Part shown: positions 1 through 6,419 of the stretch, piece after piece | Position numbering within the stretch: the first letter of the stretch is position 1 | Layout: each line of letters starts with the position of its first letter | Origin: JBQTIP01 sp052388025 | Lineage (GTDB): Bacteria; Actinomycetota; UBA4738; HRBIN12 | Direction: 5' to 3' | Assembly (NCBI GenBank): GCA_052388025.1 | Contig: JBQTIP010000024.1 | Span: 1 to 12,682 of the forward strand | DNA: 12,682 nt | Made by a program: the position numbers and the translations under genes | Notes under the pieces: generated by a model | Told to the model about the DNA's origin: nothing | Seen by the model: only the letters and a program-made list of their open reading frames with translations | Databases searched by the model: none

Positions 1-1083
1 GCGGTCAACCGCGAGGCGGGCAGGCTCCGGCGGCTGGGGGTCCGGGTGCTCGCGGCCGTCGGCCACCTCGGTGCCACCGGCGGCACAGTCAACGCGCCGA
101 CGGGCCCGCTGATCGACCTCGCCGACAACGTCAAGAACGTCGCCGCGGTAGTCGGCGACCACACGAACTTCCAGGTGGTCTCGAAGCGGCCGAACGGCGT
201 CCTCGTGACCGAGAACCTGAGCCGGGGGGTCCGGTTCACGCGGATCCGCCTGGTGGTCAGCACGAAGACGGGGGCCGTCGTCTACGCGACCGCCGACTTC
301 CACAAGCCCTGGAACATCGGCACGACCCCGGATCCGACGATCCAGGCTCGGATCGACGAGCTGACCGCGCTGCTCGCCCCGATCCTGGGAACCGTGGTCG
401 GCGAATCGACGGTGTTCATCCCACGCTCGGACGCCTGCGGGCGGTCGGACGGGCGGCTGTGCGAGTCCTTGGTCGGCGACACCGTGAGCGACGCGGTGCG
501 CGCGACCTACGGCACCGACTTCGCCATCATGAACGCCGGCGGGCTCCGGGCAGACCTCACGTGCCCCACCACGGACAACCCGAGCGACTTCTGCCCGACC
601 TACACGCCTCCGCCGTTCCCGATCACCCGTGGGCAGGTGCTCACCGTGTTGCCCTTCGGCAACGTGGTGGCCACGCTCACGGTCGACGGCGCGGAGGTGA
701 AGACGTTCCTGGAGAACGGGGTCTCGCTCATGCCGACCCCAAACGGGCGGTTCCCGCAGGTGTCGGGGCTCTGCTTCACCTACGACGTCTCGTTGGCCGC
801 CGGCAGCCGGGTTATCTCCGCGGTCCGACAGGCCGCTGACGGAAGCTGCACCGGCGCGGCGATCGACTTGACGTCGGCAACGACCTACACGCTAGCGATC
901 AACGACTTCATGGCGGCCGGGGGGGACGGCTACCCGAACGTCGCCGGCCGGGTGACCACTCGCGACCTCCTGGACCAGGTGGTGGCCGACTACATCACGG
1001 CGAACACGCCGATCAGCCCGTCGATCCAGGGCCGCATCGTGTGCACGACGTCCGGCGCCACGGCGTGCCCCGTGTTGCTGTAG
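1..1083 (+). CDS. 5'-nucleotidase / UDP-sugar hydrolase-type enzyme, C-terminal part (5' end outside window)
   Basis: Secreted metallophosphoesterase of the 5'-nucleotidase/2',3'-cyclic phosphodiesterase family, which releases phosphate from extracellular nucleotides. The reading frame is open from base 1, so the start lies upstream; the GTG at 46 is internal, because the residues before it continue the phosphoesterase domain. Seen: the end of the metallophosphatase domain with AAVGHLG (about residue 19 of the visible protein) and the metal-site motif GDHTN near 53, then TADFHKPW closing that domain. Next comes a complete 5'-nucleotidase C-terminal domain with NAGGLRADL, GQVLTVLPFGN, and NDFMAAGGDGYPN, the conserved substrate-binding loop. 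Several Cys pairs (DACGRSDGRLC, TCP...FCP, CTTSGATACP) suggest disulfides in an exported protein. It ends without an LPXTG-type anchor, so it is probably free or held in some other way. Family assignment is firm; exact substrate is unknown. Confidence 0.93.
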   Translation, partial: AVNREAGRLRRLGVRVLAAVGHLGATGGTVNAPTGPLIDLADNVKNVAAVVGDHTNFQVVSKRPNGVLVTENLSRGVRFTRIRLVVSTKTGAVVYATADFHKPWNIGTTPDPTIQARIDELTALLAPILGTVVGESTVFIPRSDACGRSDGRLCESLVGDTVSDAVRATYGTDFAIMNAGGLRADLTCPTTDNPSDFCPTYTPPPFPITRGQVLTVLPFGNVVATLTVDGAEVKTFLENGVSLMPTPNGRFPQVSGLCFTYDVSLAAGSRVISAVRQAADGSCTGAAIDLTSATTYTLAINDFMAAGGDGYPNVAGRVTTRDLLDQVVADYITANTPISPSIQGRIVCTTSGATACPVLL

Positions 1084-1104
1084 CGGGCTGAGGGAAGCGC
1101 GCTC

Positions 1105-1132
1105 TCGGGGCCGGTCTTCGGGCCGGCCCCGG
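1105..1132. terminator. UUCG-capped hairpin between convergent genes
   Basis: Stem GGGGCCGGTC (1107-1116) / GGCCGGCCCC (1121-1130) closes a TTCG tetraloop (1117-1120). It has one G-T wobble and can extend by two more pairs to 1105/1132. It lies between the 5'-nucleotidase stop (1083) and the convergent stop at 1136, so it could end transcripts from both sides. There is no T-run on either strand, so whether it works as an intrinsic terminator is an inference. Confidence 0.6.
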
Positions 1133-1135
1133 CGT

Positions 1136-1912
1136 CTACGCCGGGACGATCGGCGTCAGCTCGGCGATCGCGCAGGTGCCCCGCCAGCGTTTGATCGAGT
1201 CGGCCGGGGGCCCGACCCGGCTGCGTCGGCGGTCGACGAGGGCCTTCGCCGCCTCCTCCCACTCGGCACCCTCGAGCATCCGCACGGAGGCGTGGAACTC
1301 GTCGAGCGACGTGTCGCGGAGCTTGCGGCGCGTCACCACGACCACCTCGGGTGACTCCGGCACTCCGGGCACCGTCTGCTCCTCGGGCCCGGGCTCCTTC
1401 TGCGAGAGAACGTAGAGCCGCCCGTTCTTGTAGGCGAACCACGCAGGGATGCTGGTTCGCTTCCCGCCGTTCTCGATCCCGACCCAGATCACATCGGACT
1501 TCTTGAGGCCGTCCTCGACCTCCTTCGAGAGCTTGGCCGGCGCCTGCTGCACGTAGACGGGGACCTCGATCTCGCCGAGGATCTCCTCGTCAACGATGAA
1601 CGACACCAAGTAGGTGCCGGTCTCGTCGAAGAAGGCGTCGTCGATGAGATCCCGCTCGATCGTGAGATCCATTGAGCCGAGCATGCGGCGGACCTCCGGC
1701 CCCCAACGGTAGACGGTGCGCCCCGACGGCCCGATGAAGCGCACCTCCTCGCTCACCATGCCGGTCCCGATCTTCCAGGCCCGGTGCATGGAGAACGGAA
1801 GCGCGCGTCCCGGCCGGTTCACGAGGTACAGGCCGGCGGGGGCCTGGTCCCCTTGCGCCTCCAGGACGCGCTCGTCGACCACGTTCGCGAAGACGAGCTC
1901 GCCGACCGTCAT
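1136..1912 (-). CDS. Two-domain protein: beta-rich N-terminal half plus probable PNPOx-like split barrel
   Basis: A 258-residue protein of unknown function. Residues 1-125 look like a beta-sandwich (alternating strands, e.g. GTYLVSFIVDEEILGEIEV at about 99-117) with no family I recognise. Residues about 138-255 resemble the pyridoxamine-phosphate-oxidase-like split barrel: SDVIWVGIENGGKR, IPAWFAYKNGRLYVLS, then a VVVTRRK strand and a terminal RWRGTCAIAELTP strand. Such barrels often bind FMN, F420 or haem, but no ligand can be named here. The ATG at 1912 is chosen because the in-frame extension upstream is Arg/Pro-rich and overlaps the DUF2342 gene; an in-frame TTG at 1921 is an alternative. 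There is no signal peptide, so it is probably cytoplasmic. It follows the DUF2342 gene by 52 nt on the same strand, so cotranscription is possible, though it has its own candidate -10. The gene is real with high confidence; the domain call is moderate. Confidence 0.75.
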   Translation of the reverse strand: MTVGELVFANVVDERVLEAQGDQAPAGLYLVNRPGRALPFSMHRAWKIGTGMVSEEVRFIGPSGRTVYRWGPEVRRMLGSMDLTIERDLIDDAFFDETGTYLVSFIVDEEILGEIEVPVYVQQAPAKLSKEVEDGLKKSDVIWVGIENGGKRTSIPAWFAYKNGRLYVLSQKEPGPEEQTVPGVPESPEVVVVTRRKLRDTSLDEFHASVRMLEGAEWEEAAKALVDRRRSRVGPPADSIKRWRGTCAIAELTPIVPA

Positions 1913-1921
1913 CGAGCGCAA

Positions 1922-1927
1922 AGGATA
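1922..1927 (-). promoter_or_regulatory. Candidate -10 (TATCCT) for the split-barrel gene
   Basis: TATCCT on the minus strand ends 9 nt before the ATG at 1912, which would start a transcript at or within 2-3 nt of the start codon. The nearest GGAG-like element is over 20 nt upstream of the ATG, too far to be its ribosome site. No convincing -35 is visible. Confidence 0.35.
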
Positions 1928-1964
1928 ACGAAAGCCTCCGCTCGCCGTGGGCCACGCCCCGGCG

Positions 1965-3140
1965 TTAGGCGCTGCGGGCCAGCCAGAGCCGCGGCTCCTC
2001 CAGCTCGGGGAGTGACGGGAGAGCCTCGGCCGAGTCCCACATCCTCGCGAGCGTCGCCTCGTCGGTCGCCTCGGCAACCTGGTCGCAGAAGGCCTTGCCC
2101 AGTCGGTACTGCTCGCGCTTCATCTCGATCCCGAGGAGCCGCTCGAAGACCGGGTCCGCGGACTCCGACTCCCGGTACCGGCGCATGGCCTCCTCGATCT
2201 GCCCGTAGGAGGGGAGCATCCGCCGTCCGAGCGCGTGCATGACGTGGTCGCCGTAGCCCTCGGCCGCGGCCATGAACGCCTGGATGCGCCCGAGCTTCAG
2301 TCGCTGCTCGTCGTCCAGGACGGTCCCGAACAGGCCCTCCTCGGAGTCGAACATCGACTGCAGGGCCTCCGGGTTCGACATGTCCAGCCGCTCGAGCCGC
2401 TCCTGAAGCCCGGCGACGTCGAGCTCGAGGGTCGACAGGAAGTCCTCGAGGAGCGCCCGGAACCGTTCTCGCGCCCAAGGCTGCGCGAACTCGAATCTGT
2501 GCGTGACCTCGTGCAGGGCGACCCAGGCCCGGAAGTCGGTGGGCGGCAGGCTCCAGTCGCGCTCGAAGGCCGCGATGTTCGGGACGACGAAGAGCAGGGC
2601 GCCCGGTCCCGGCCGGGGTACGGCGATGTCGTACTGGCCGAGCACCCGCTGCGCCAGGTACCCGAGCACGGTCCCGACCTGAGCGCCGAGCAGCAGTGGG
2701 GAGAGCTGCCCCAAGACTTGCTGGGCGAAGCCGGCCGCCTCCGGCGGCGCGTGCTCCTGCTGGGCCCGCGAGACCGCGTCGCCTAGCTTCGCCGCAGCCG
2801 GCTCGATGAGGCCCTTCAGCCCCTCGATGTTGGCCTGCACCCATTGGGCCCGGCGGACGGCCTCGACCTTCGCCACGTCCGTGGGCGGCGTGAGGCCGGT
2901 GAAATCCGCGACCTGAAGCTCCGCAACCCGGACGGTGTCCTCGAAGCCGCGCTGGTCCGGCTCGGTGGGCGCGGGGTCATCCTGTCCGAGCCCCGCGGCC
3001 GCGATCCCGACCTGGCGCGCCAGCTCCCAGTTCACGGGGCCTGTCGAGGACAGAAGGACGCGCTGGATCTCGCGAAACAGGGGAACGTCGGCGAAGAGGT
3101 CTCCCATCTCCGGCGGGTCTTGCTCGCGCGGCTCGGTCAT
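1965..3140 (-). CDS. Zinc-dependent metalloprotease-like protein, DUF2342 (F420-associated hypothetical family)
   Basis: A 391-residue actinobacterial zincin-like protein; the family is annotated as DUF2342, 'coenzyme F420 biosynthesis-associated' or 'zinc-dependent metalloprotease', and its substrate is not known to me. The HExxH motif is intact: HEVTH at residues 210-214, preceded by DFRAWVALHE and followed by AAEGYGDHVMHALG (292-305), where Glu294 is a candidate third metal ligand. Length is in the range I expect for the family. There is no signal peptide or membrane helix, so it should be cytoplasmic. The start ATG at 3140 has no Shine-Dalgarno but a TAGAAT box 6 nt upstream, indicating a leaderless mRNA. 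In M. tuberculosis the homologue (Rv3195) is divergent from the PDZ/Lon-like and UPF0182 genes; here those partners begin at 7708 with the same relative orientation. The 5'-proximal neighbourhood is scarred (3167-3580). Confidence 0.92.
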   Translation of the reverse strand: MTEPREQDPPEMGDLFADVPLFREIQRVLLSSTGPVNWELARQVGIAAAGLGQDDPAPTEPDQRGFEDTVRVAELQVADFTGLTPPTDVAKVEAVRRAQWVQANIEGLKGLIEPAAAKLGDAVSRAQQEHAPPEAAGFAQQVLGQLSPLLLGAQVGTVLGYLAQRVLGQYDIAVPRPGPGALLFVVPNIAAFERDWSLPPTDFRAWVALHEVTHRFEFAQPWARERFRALLEDFLSTLELDVAGLQERLERLDMSNPEALQSMFDSEEGLFGTVLDDEQRLKLGRIQAFMAAAEGYGDHVMHALGRRMLPSYGQIEEAMRRYRESESADPVFERLLGIEMKREQYRLGKAFCDQVAEATDEATLARMWDSAEALPSLPELEEPRLWLARSA

Positions 3141-3146
3141 GAAGCC

Positions 3147-3152
3147 ATTCTA
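3147..3152 (-). promoter_or_regulatory. -10 box TAGAAT of a leaderless promoter for the DUF2342 gene
   Basis: TAGAAT (minus strand) differs from TATAAT at one position and ends 6 nt before the ATG at 3140, so the transcript would begin at the start codon. No ribosome-binding site is seen. No good -35 at 17-18 nt, as is common for TANNNT promoters in actinobacteria. Confidence 0.6.
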
Positions 3153-3166
3153 GGGATGGCCGCGCG

Positions 3167-3432
3167 TTACGCCGCTCCCCACATGCGGGCACCCTCGAAT
3201 CCGTGCACGGGAACCAGGTAGGTTCCTTTCCCGGGGCCGTGAGCAGGTAGACGCCCGGGCGTTCGATGGCCGATCCGCAGGCCGCCGTCGGCAACAGCAC
3301 AACGGCCCGACTATCAGCCGTCCACCCGAGAGCGAAGGACTCGGGCGCGTCCTCCGGTCGCCGTTCCCCTGTGACCGCGATCGGACCGTCCCAGGACGGG
3401 GCGTAGAAGAACGCAATCGGAACCTCGCACTT
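3167..3432 (-). pseudogene. Frameshifted, 5'-truncated remnant of a probable beta-propeller protein gene
   Basis: Reading the minus strand from just after a TGA (3433-3435) gives clearly protein-like sequence: EVPIAFFYAPSWDGPIAVTG, then ESFALGWTADSRAVVLL and ERPGVYLLTAPGK. The GWTADSRAVVLL run resembles the 'W-S-x-D-G/S-R' blade signature of TolB/WD40-like propellers. At the G/C run near 3229-3236 the sense frame changes: adding one base there continues as GTYLVPVHGFEGARMWGAA and ends at TAA (3167-3169). So about 88 C-terminal codons survive with a one-base deletion and no start. The remnant sits between the DUF2342 promoter and the moaE remnant, so its 5' part was probably lost in the same rearrangement. 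The propeller family is a guess; that this is a decayed coding sequence is better supported. A sequencing error could explain the frameshift but not the missing 5' end. Confidence 0.6.
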
Positions 3433-3470
3433 TCAATCACCCTGCAAACGCCCCGGCGAGCCTCGCTTCC

Positions 3471-3476
3471 TACAAT
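3471..3476 (+). promoter_or_regulatory. -10 box TACAAT before the moaE remnant and sulfatase
   Basis: TACAAT lies 6 nt before the GTG at 3483. It is part of TTCCTACAATG (3467-3477), which recurs exactly at 4970-4980 before intact moaE, marking both as copies of one leaderless moaE promoter. It is now the nearest recognisable promoter for the sulfatase gene. Confidence 0.6.
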
Positions 3477-3482
3477 GGGGCG

Positions 3483-3578
3483 GTGCGAGACGACCTGTGC
3501 ATCCGGATCACTACGGATCCCCTCGACATCGAAGAGGCCGTCGCGTTCGTCGGCGACCCGGGCGCGGGGGCACTCTAG
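3483..3578 (+). pseudogene. moaE: 5' fragment of a second, diverged moaE (31 codons)
   Basis: From GTG 3483 to TAG 3576 the translation includes IRITTDPLDIEEAVAFVGDP, which aligns without gaps to the start of the intact MoaE at 4987 (VRITAGPLDSQEAVEFVSDP). I count about 17 identities over 30 residues, ending at the DPGAG turn, after which similarity stops near 3570. The upstream promoter block is also shared. The MoaE active-site region (HR and Lys motifs) is entirely missing, so the fragment cannot function as molybdopterin synthase. The sulfatase reading frame overlaps it in a different frame. The divergence means this is not a recent tandem copy of the neighbouring gene; an imported allele from a relative or an old duplicate are both possible. 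Confidence 0.8.
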
Positions 3579-4969
3579 TTCGGGCTGGCGGCAAGAGGGC
3601 GCTGCTGCTCGCTCTGACTCTCGGGGCGTTGCTCCCGGCATGTACGGCTAGCCCAGGGCTTCAGGACGAGCGTCCGAGCATTGTCCTGATCGTGACCGAC
3701 GACCAGCGGCACGACACCCTGTGGGCCATGCCTGAGGTGCGGCAGCGACTGATACGCTCTGGCATCCGGTTCAGGAACGCGTTCGTGGTGAATCCGCTCT
3801 GCTGTCCCAGCCGAGCCAGCATCCTCACCGGGCAGTACTCGCACACGACTGGGGTCTATCGGAATGTCGGCGAGCATGGCGGTTTCGATGACTTCCGTGA
3901 CGACTCCACGATCGCCACGTGGCTTCAGGACGCGGGCTACCGCACGGCGCTCATCGGCAAGTACCTGAACGGCTACGCCGACACCGACTACATTCCTCCC
4001 GGCTGGGATCGCTGGGCCGCGCTCGAACGTGCTCCAGGCTATTACTACGACTACAACCTGAACCTTGATGGAGAGCTCATCAGGTACGGCGCGAGCCCAA
4101 ACGACTACTCGACCGACGTGCTAGCGGATCTCGCCGTTTCGTTCATCGAGGAGACCGAGGGGCCGCTCCTTCTCTATTTCGCTCCACACGCTCCTCACGG
4201 TCCCCCAGAACCTGTGCCCAGACACGAGACCGCCCTCTCCGATCTCCCACCTGCCCGGCCCCCGAGCTTCAACGAGCGGAACGTCTCGGACAAGCCAATC
4301 TTCGTCCGCAGCCATCCCGTGATGGATGCGGCGGCAGTAGGAGAGATTGATGAGTACAGACGCGGGCAGTTCCGGTCGCTCCTGCCTGTTGATGAGGCCA
4401 TCGGGCGCATCCTCGACGCCCTGCAGGAGACCGGGCGGCTCCAGAACACGCTGGTCGTCTTCACTTCCGACAACGGAGAGTTCTGGGGCGAGCACCGTCT
4501 CGATGGGAAACAGGCACCGTACGAGGAGGCGATCAGGGTTCCGTTCGTGGTCCGGTACGACGCGCTCGTCGAGCGCCCGCACGAAGATGGGCGCTTCGTA
4601 CTCAACGTCGACCTCGCGCCGACTTTCGCCGAGCTGGCTCGAATCGCCGCACCGGGAGCGGAGGGCCGGAGCCTCCTCCCGCTTGTCCAGGGCGCGCGCC
4701 CCCAGTGGCGGGCGGACTTTCTTCTCGAACACCTCGCAACCGAGGACGTGCTGGTCCCACCCGACTACTGCGCCGTCAGGACGAAGCGGTACCTCTACGT
4801 TGTGTACGGAACCGGCGAACGGGAGTTGTACGACCTGACGCAAGACCCGAGCGAGCTGGTAAACCGTGCGGCCGACCCCGCACTTCAGCCGGCGCGAGAG
4901 GTACTCCACCGGCGCATGCGCGAGCTCTGCCAGCCGCCTCCGCCGGGGTTCGCGCTGCCGGATTCTTAG
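3497..4969 (+). CDS. Sulfatase (formylglycine-dependent), probable lipoprotein
   Basis: Sulfate-ester hydrolase of the arylsulfatase/N-acetylglucosamine-6-sulfatase-like type; substrate unknown. With numbering from GTG 3497, the formylglycine motif C-x-P-S-R is C102-C103-P-S-R106, so C102 is the residue to be oxidised by a formylglycine-generating enzyme. Calcium-site residues are seen in VTDDQ (67-71) and TSDNGE (323-328); GKY (154-156) and PHAPHG (230-235) are other active-site motifs. A hydrophobic stretch ending LLPAC (Cys49) is a lipobox-like signal, so the enzyme is probably exported and membrane-anchored. The start is uncertain: residues 1-30 are Arg-rich and overlap the moaE remnant in another frame, and no ATG/GTG/TTG lies close before the signal peptide (that codon is GTT at 3578). 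More A/T at third positions than its neighbours suggests transfer. The stop abuts the intact moaE promoter. Confidence 0.9.
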   Translation: MHPDHYGSPRHRRGRRVRRRPGRGGTLVRAGGKRALLLALTLGALLPACTASPGLQDERPSIVLIVTDDQRHDTLWAMPEVRQRLIRSGIRFRNAFVVNPLCCPSRASILTGQYSHTTGVYRNVGEHGGFDDFRDDSTIATWLQDAGYRTALIGKYLNGYADTDYIPPGWDRWAALERAPGYYYDYNLNLDGELIRYGASPNDYSTDVLADLAVSFIEETEGPLLLYFAPHAPHGPPEPVPRHETALSDLPPARPPSFNERNVSDKPIFVRSHPVMDAAAVGEIDEYRRGQFRSLLPVDEAIGRILDALQETGRLQNTLVVFTSDNGEFWGEHRLDGKQAPYEEAIRVPFVVRYDALVERPHEDGRFVLNVDLAPTFAELARIAAPGAEGRSLLPLVQGARPQWRADFLLEHLATEDVLVPPDYCAVRTKRYLYVVYGTGERELYDLTQDPSELVNRAADPALQPAREVLHRRMRELCQPPPPGFALPDS

Positions 4970-4973
4970 TTCC

Positions 4974-4979
4974 TACAAT
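4974..4979 (+). promoter_or_regulatory. -10 box TACAAT of the moaE-mreB-DUF1028 operon
   Basis: TACAAT ends 7 nt before the ATG at 4987, giving a leaderless transcript. It sits only 4 nt after the sulfatase stop. An in-frame ATG at 4978 overlaps the -10 itself and would precede the transcription start, which favours 4987 as the MoaE start. TTCCTACAATG here is the second copy of the repeat at 3467. Confidence 0.65.
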
Positions 4980-4986
4980 GAGCCCC

Positions 4987-5412
4987 ATGCAGGCGCGTCT
5001 TCTCGTTCGGATCACCGCCGGGCCTCTCGACTCCCAGGAGGCGGTGGAGTTCGTCTCCGATCCCGGCGCCGGCGGGATCTGTGTGTTCCTCGGGACCGTC
5101 CGCGATCATTCTGACGCGGGGAGCGTGACGGGGCTTCGCTACGAGGCCTGGGAGGAGCTCGCGGAGAAGCGCCTGCGTGAGATCGCGGCCGAGATGTTCG
5201 AGAGGTGGCCGACCAAGAGAATCGCGCTGCTGCATCGCACCGGCGCGCTCGGGATCGGCGAGGTCTCGGTCGTCGTCGCCTGCTCGGCACCGCACCGCGC
5301 CGAGGCTTTCGAAGCCTGCCGGCACGGGATCGAACGCCTCAAGGAAGACGTCCCGATCTGGAAGAAGGAAGCACTCGTCTCGGGTGAGGCCCACTGGGTG
5401 ATGGGGAGCTAG
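4987..5412 (+). CDS. moaE: Molybdopterin synthase catalytic subunit MoaE
   Basis: Large subunit of molybdopterin synthase, which with thiocarboxylated MoaD converts cyclic pyranopterin monophosphate into molybdopterin in the cytoplasm. At 141 residues it is of normal length. Family motifs are in order: GICVFLGTVRDHSD (30-43), LRYEAWEELAE (50-60), LLHRTGALGIGEVSV (81-95), SAPHRAEAFEACR (100-112) and LKEDVPIWKKE (118-128). Lys119 and Lys126 match the catalytic lysines of the Escherichia coli enzyme, and His103-Arg104 the conserved HR pair. No moaD or other moa gene is in the window, so its partner must be encoded elsewhere. Its TAG overlaps the GTG of the mreB-like gene by one base, so translation is probably coupled. 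The copy is intact despite the moaE remnant upstream. Confidence 0.96.
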   Translation: MQARLLVRITAGPLDSQEAVEFVSDPGAGGICVFLGTVRDHSDAGSVTGLRYEAWEELAEKRLREIAAEMFERWPTKRIALLHRTGALGIGEVSVVVACSAPHRAEAFEACRHGIERLKEDVPIWKKEALVSGEAHWVMGS

Positions 5413-6419
5413 TGGGCCGGGACCTGGCGATCGACCTCGGGACGGCGAACACGCTCGTCTATCGTCAGGGCGAGGGCATCGTCTTAAACGAGCCGACCGT
5501 GGTCGCCATGAACGCGGGGACCGGCGAGATCGAAGCCATGGGCGACGAGGCCTGGGAGATGATCGGCGGCCGCTCGGGCAACGTTATTGTCGTGCGGCCG
5601 CTTCGCCAGGGCGTCATGACCGAGTTCGACATCACGCAGCGGATGATCGAGGTCGTGCTGCGCCGCCTCGGCGTGGGGCGCTTCCCGAAGCCGCGGGTGC
5701 TCGCATGCGTTCCCTCTGCAAGCTCGGAGGTCGAACGCCGTGCCGTGAAGGAGGCGATCAAGGCGGCCGGGGGTCGCGGGGTGGTTCTCGTCGAGGAGCC
5801 GCTGGCGGCCGCGATCGGCGCCGGTCTCCCGATCCACGAGCCGATCGGGAACCTCGTGGTCGACATCGGCGGGGGGACCTCCGAGATGGCAGTGGCATCG
5901 ATGGGCGGTGTCGTCTCCGGGCGCTCCGTGCGGCTGGGCGGCTTCGACCTCGACGCAGCCATCCAGGAGCACATCCGCGCGGAATACGGCGTGGCGGTAG
6001 GCGAGAAGGCGGCCGAGGAGATCAAGATCGCGATCGGGTCGGCCTTCCCAGCCCCGCAGCACAAGGCGGCGATGGTGCGCGGGCGGTTCCTGGACTCCGG
6101 CAGCCCCACCGAGGTGCAGGTGAGCGAGGACGAGATCCGCCAGGCGATGGCCGGGAGCGTGGGCGGCATCGTGGAGACCGCGCGGCGGTGCCTCGCCGAG
6201 TCGCCGCCCGAGCTCACCCACGACGTGCTGGAGACCGGCATGTTCCTGACCGGCGGCGGAGGCCTGCTGAGGGGCCTTGACCTCCTTCTCGCGCAGGAGT
6301 GCGAGGTCCCGGTGCACCTCACCGAGCGTCCGCTCGAGACGGTGGTGCTCGGCGCCGGCATGATGCTCGAGCACCTGGACGACTACCGATCGTCGTTCCA
6401 GCTCGTGAGGCGGCGATGA
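5412..6419 (+). CDS. mreB: MreB/Mbl-type actin-like cell-shape protein
   Basis: Bacterial actin homologue that assembles ATP-dependent membrane-associated filaments and guides lateral wall synthesis. The 335 residues cover the whole fold: phosphate-1 motif IDLGTANTLVY (7-17), NEPTVVAMN (26-34), VEEPLAAAIGAGLPI (127-141) with the probable catalytic Glu, phosphate-2 motif VVDIGGGTSEMAV (149-161), and adenosine motif FLTGGGGLLRG (278-288). It starts with GTG inside the moaE stop and ends in an ATGA overlap with the DUF1028 gene. No mreC, mreD, rodA or pbp2 gene follows, so it may be a paralogue of the main mreB rather than the shape-determining copy. The N-terminus (MGRDLAIDLG) has no added amphipathic helix of the E. 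coli type. Family assignment is firm; the exact role is open. Confidence 0.93.
   Translation: MGRDLAIDLGTANTLVYRQGEGIVLNEPTVVAMNAGTGEIEAMGDEAWEMIGGRSGNVIVVRPLRQGVMTEFDITQRMIEVVLRRLGVGRFPKPRVLACVPSASSEVERRAVKEAIKAAGGRGVVLVEEPLAAAIGAGLPIHEPIGNLVVDIGGGTSEMAVASMGGVVSGRSVRLGGFDLDAAIQEHIRAEYGVAVGEKAAEEIKIAIGSAFPAPQHKAAMVRGRFLDSGSPTEVQVSEDEIRQAMAGSVGGIVETARRCLAESPPELTHDVLETGMFLTGGGGLLRGLDLLLAQECEVPVHLTERPLETVVLGAGMMLEHLDDYRSSFQLVRRR

Noticed and set aside
990..1442. Minus-strand open frame of 150 codons across the convergent 3' ends of two genes
   Set aside because: It overlaps both recognised genes, is Arg/Gly/Ala-rich and low in complexity, and has no family resemblance; typical of a GC-rich shadow frame.
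1913..2077. N-terminal extension of the split-barrel protein upstream of ATG 1912
   Set aside because: The added 55 residues are Arg/Ser/Pro-rich and lie over the DUF2342 3' end in another frame; the family-like sequence begins at MTVGELVF.
3150..3641. Minus-strand 163-codon frame across the graveyard region
   Set aside because: It is Arg/Ser-rich, crosses both remnants in frames other than their coding frames, and has no recognisable motif.
4705..4977. Upstream extension of moaE into the sulfatase
   Set aside because: It is an out-of-frame reading of the sulfatase; MoaE homology begins at 4987, and the -10 box at 4974-4979 excludes an earlier start on the same mRNA.
3467..4980. Insertion sequence or composite transposon around the sulfatase
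   Set aside because: There is no transposase, no terminal inverted repeat, and the flanking repeats are moaE promoter copies rather than IS ends.
5465..6374. Two long minus-strand frames opposite mreB
   Set aside because: Antisense shadows of a GC-rich gene with clear MreB motifs on the plus strand; their translations are rich in His/Arg/Pro/Ser and match nothing.
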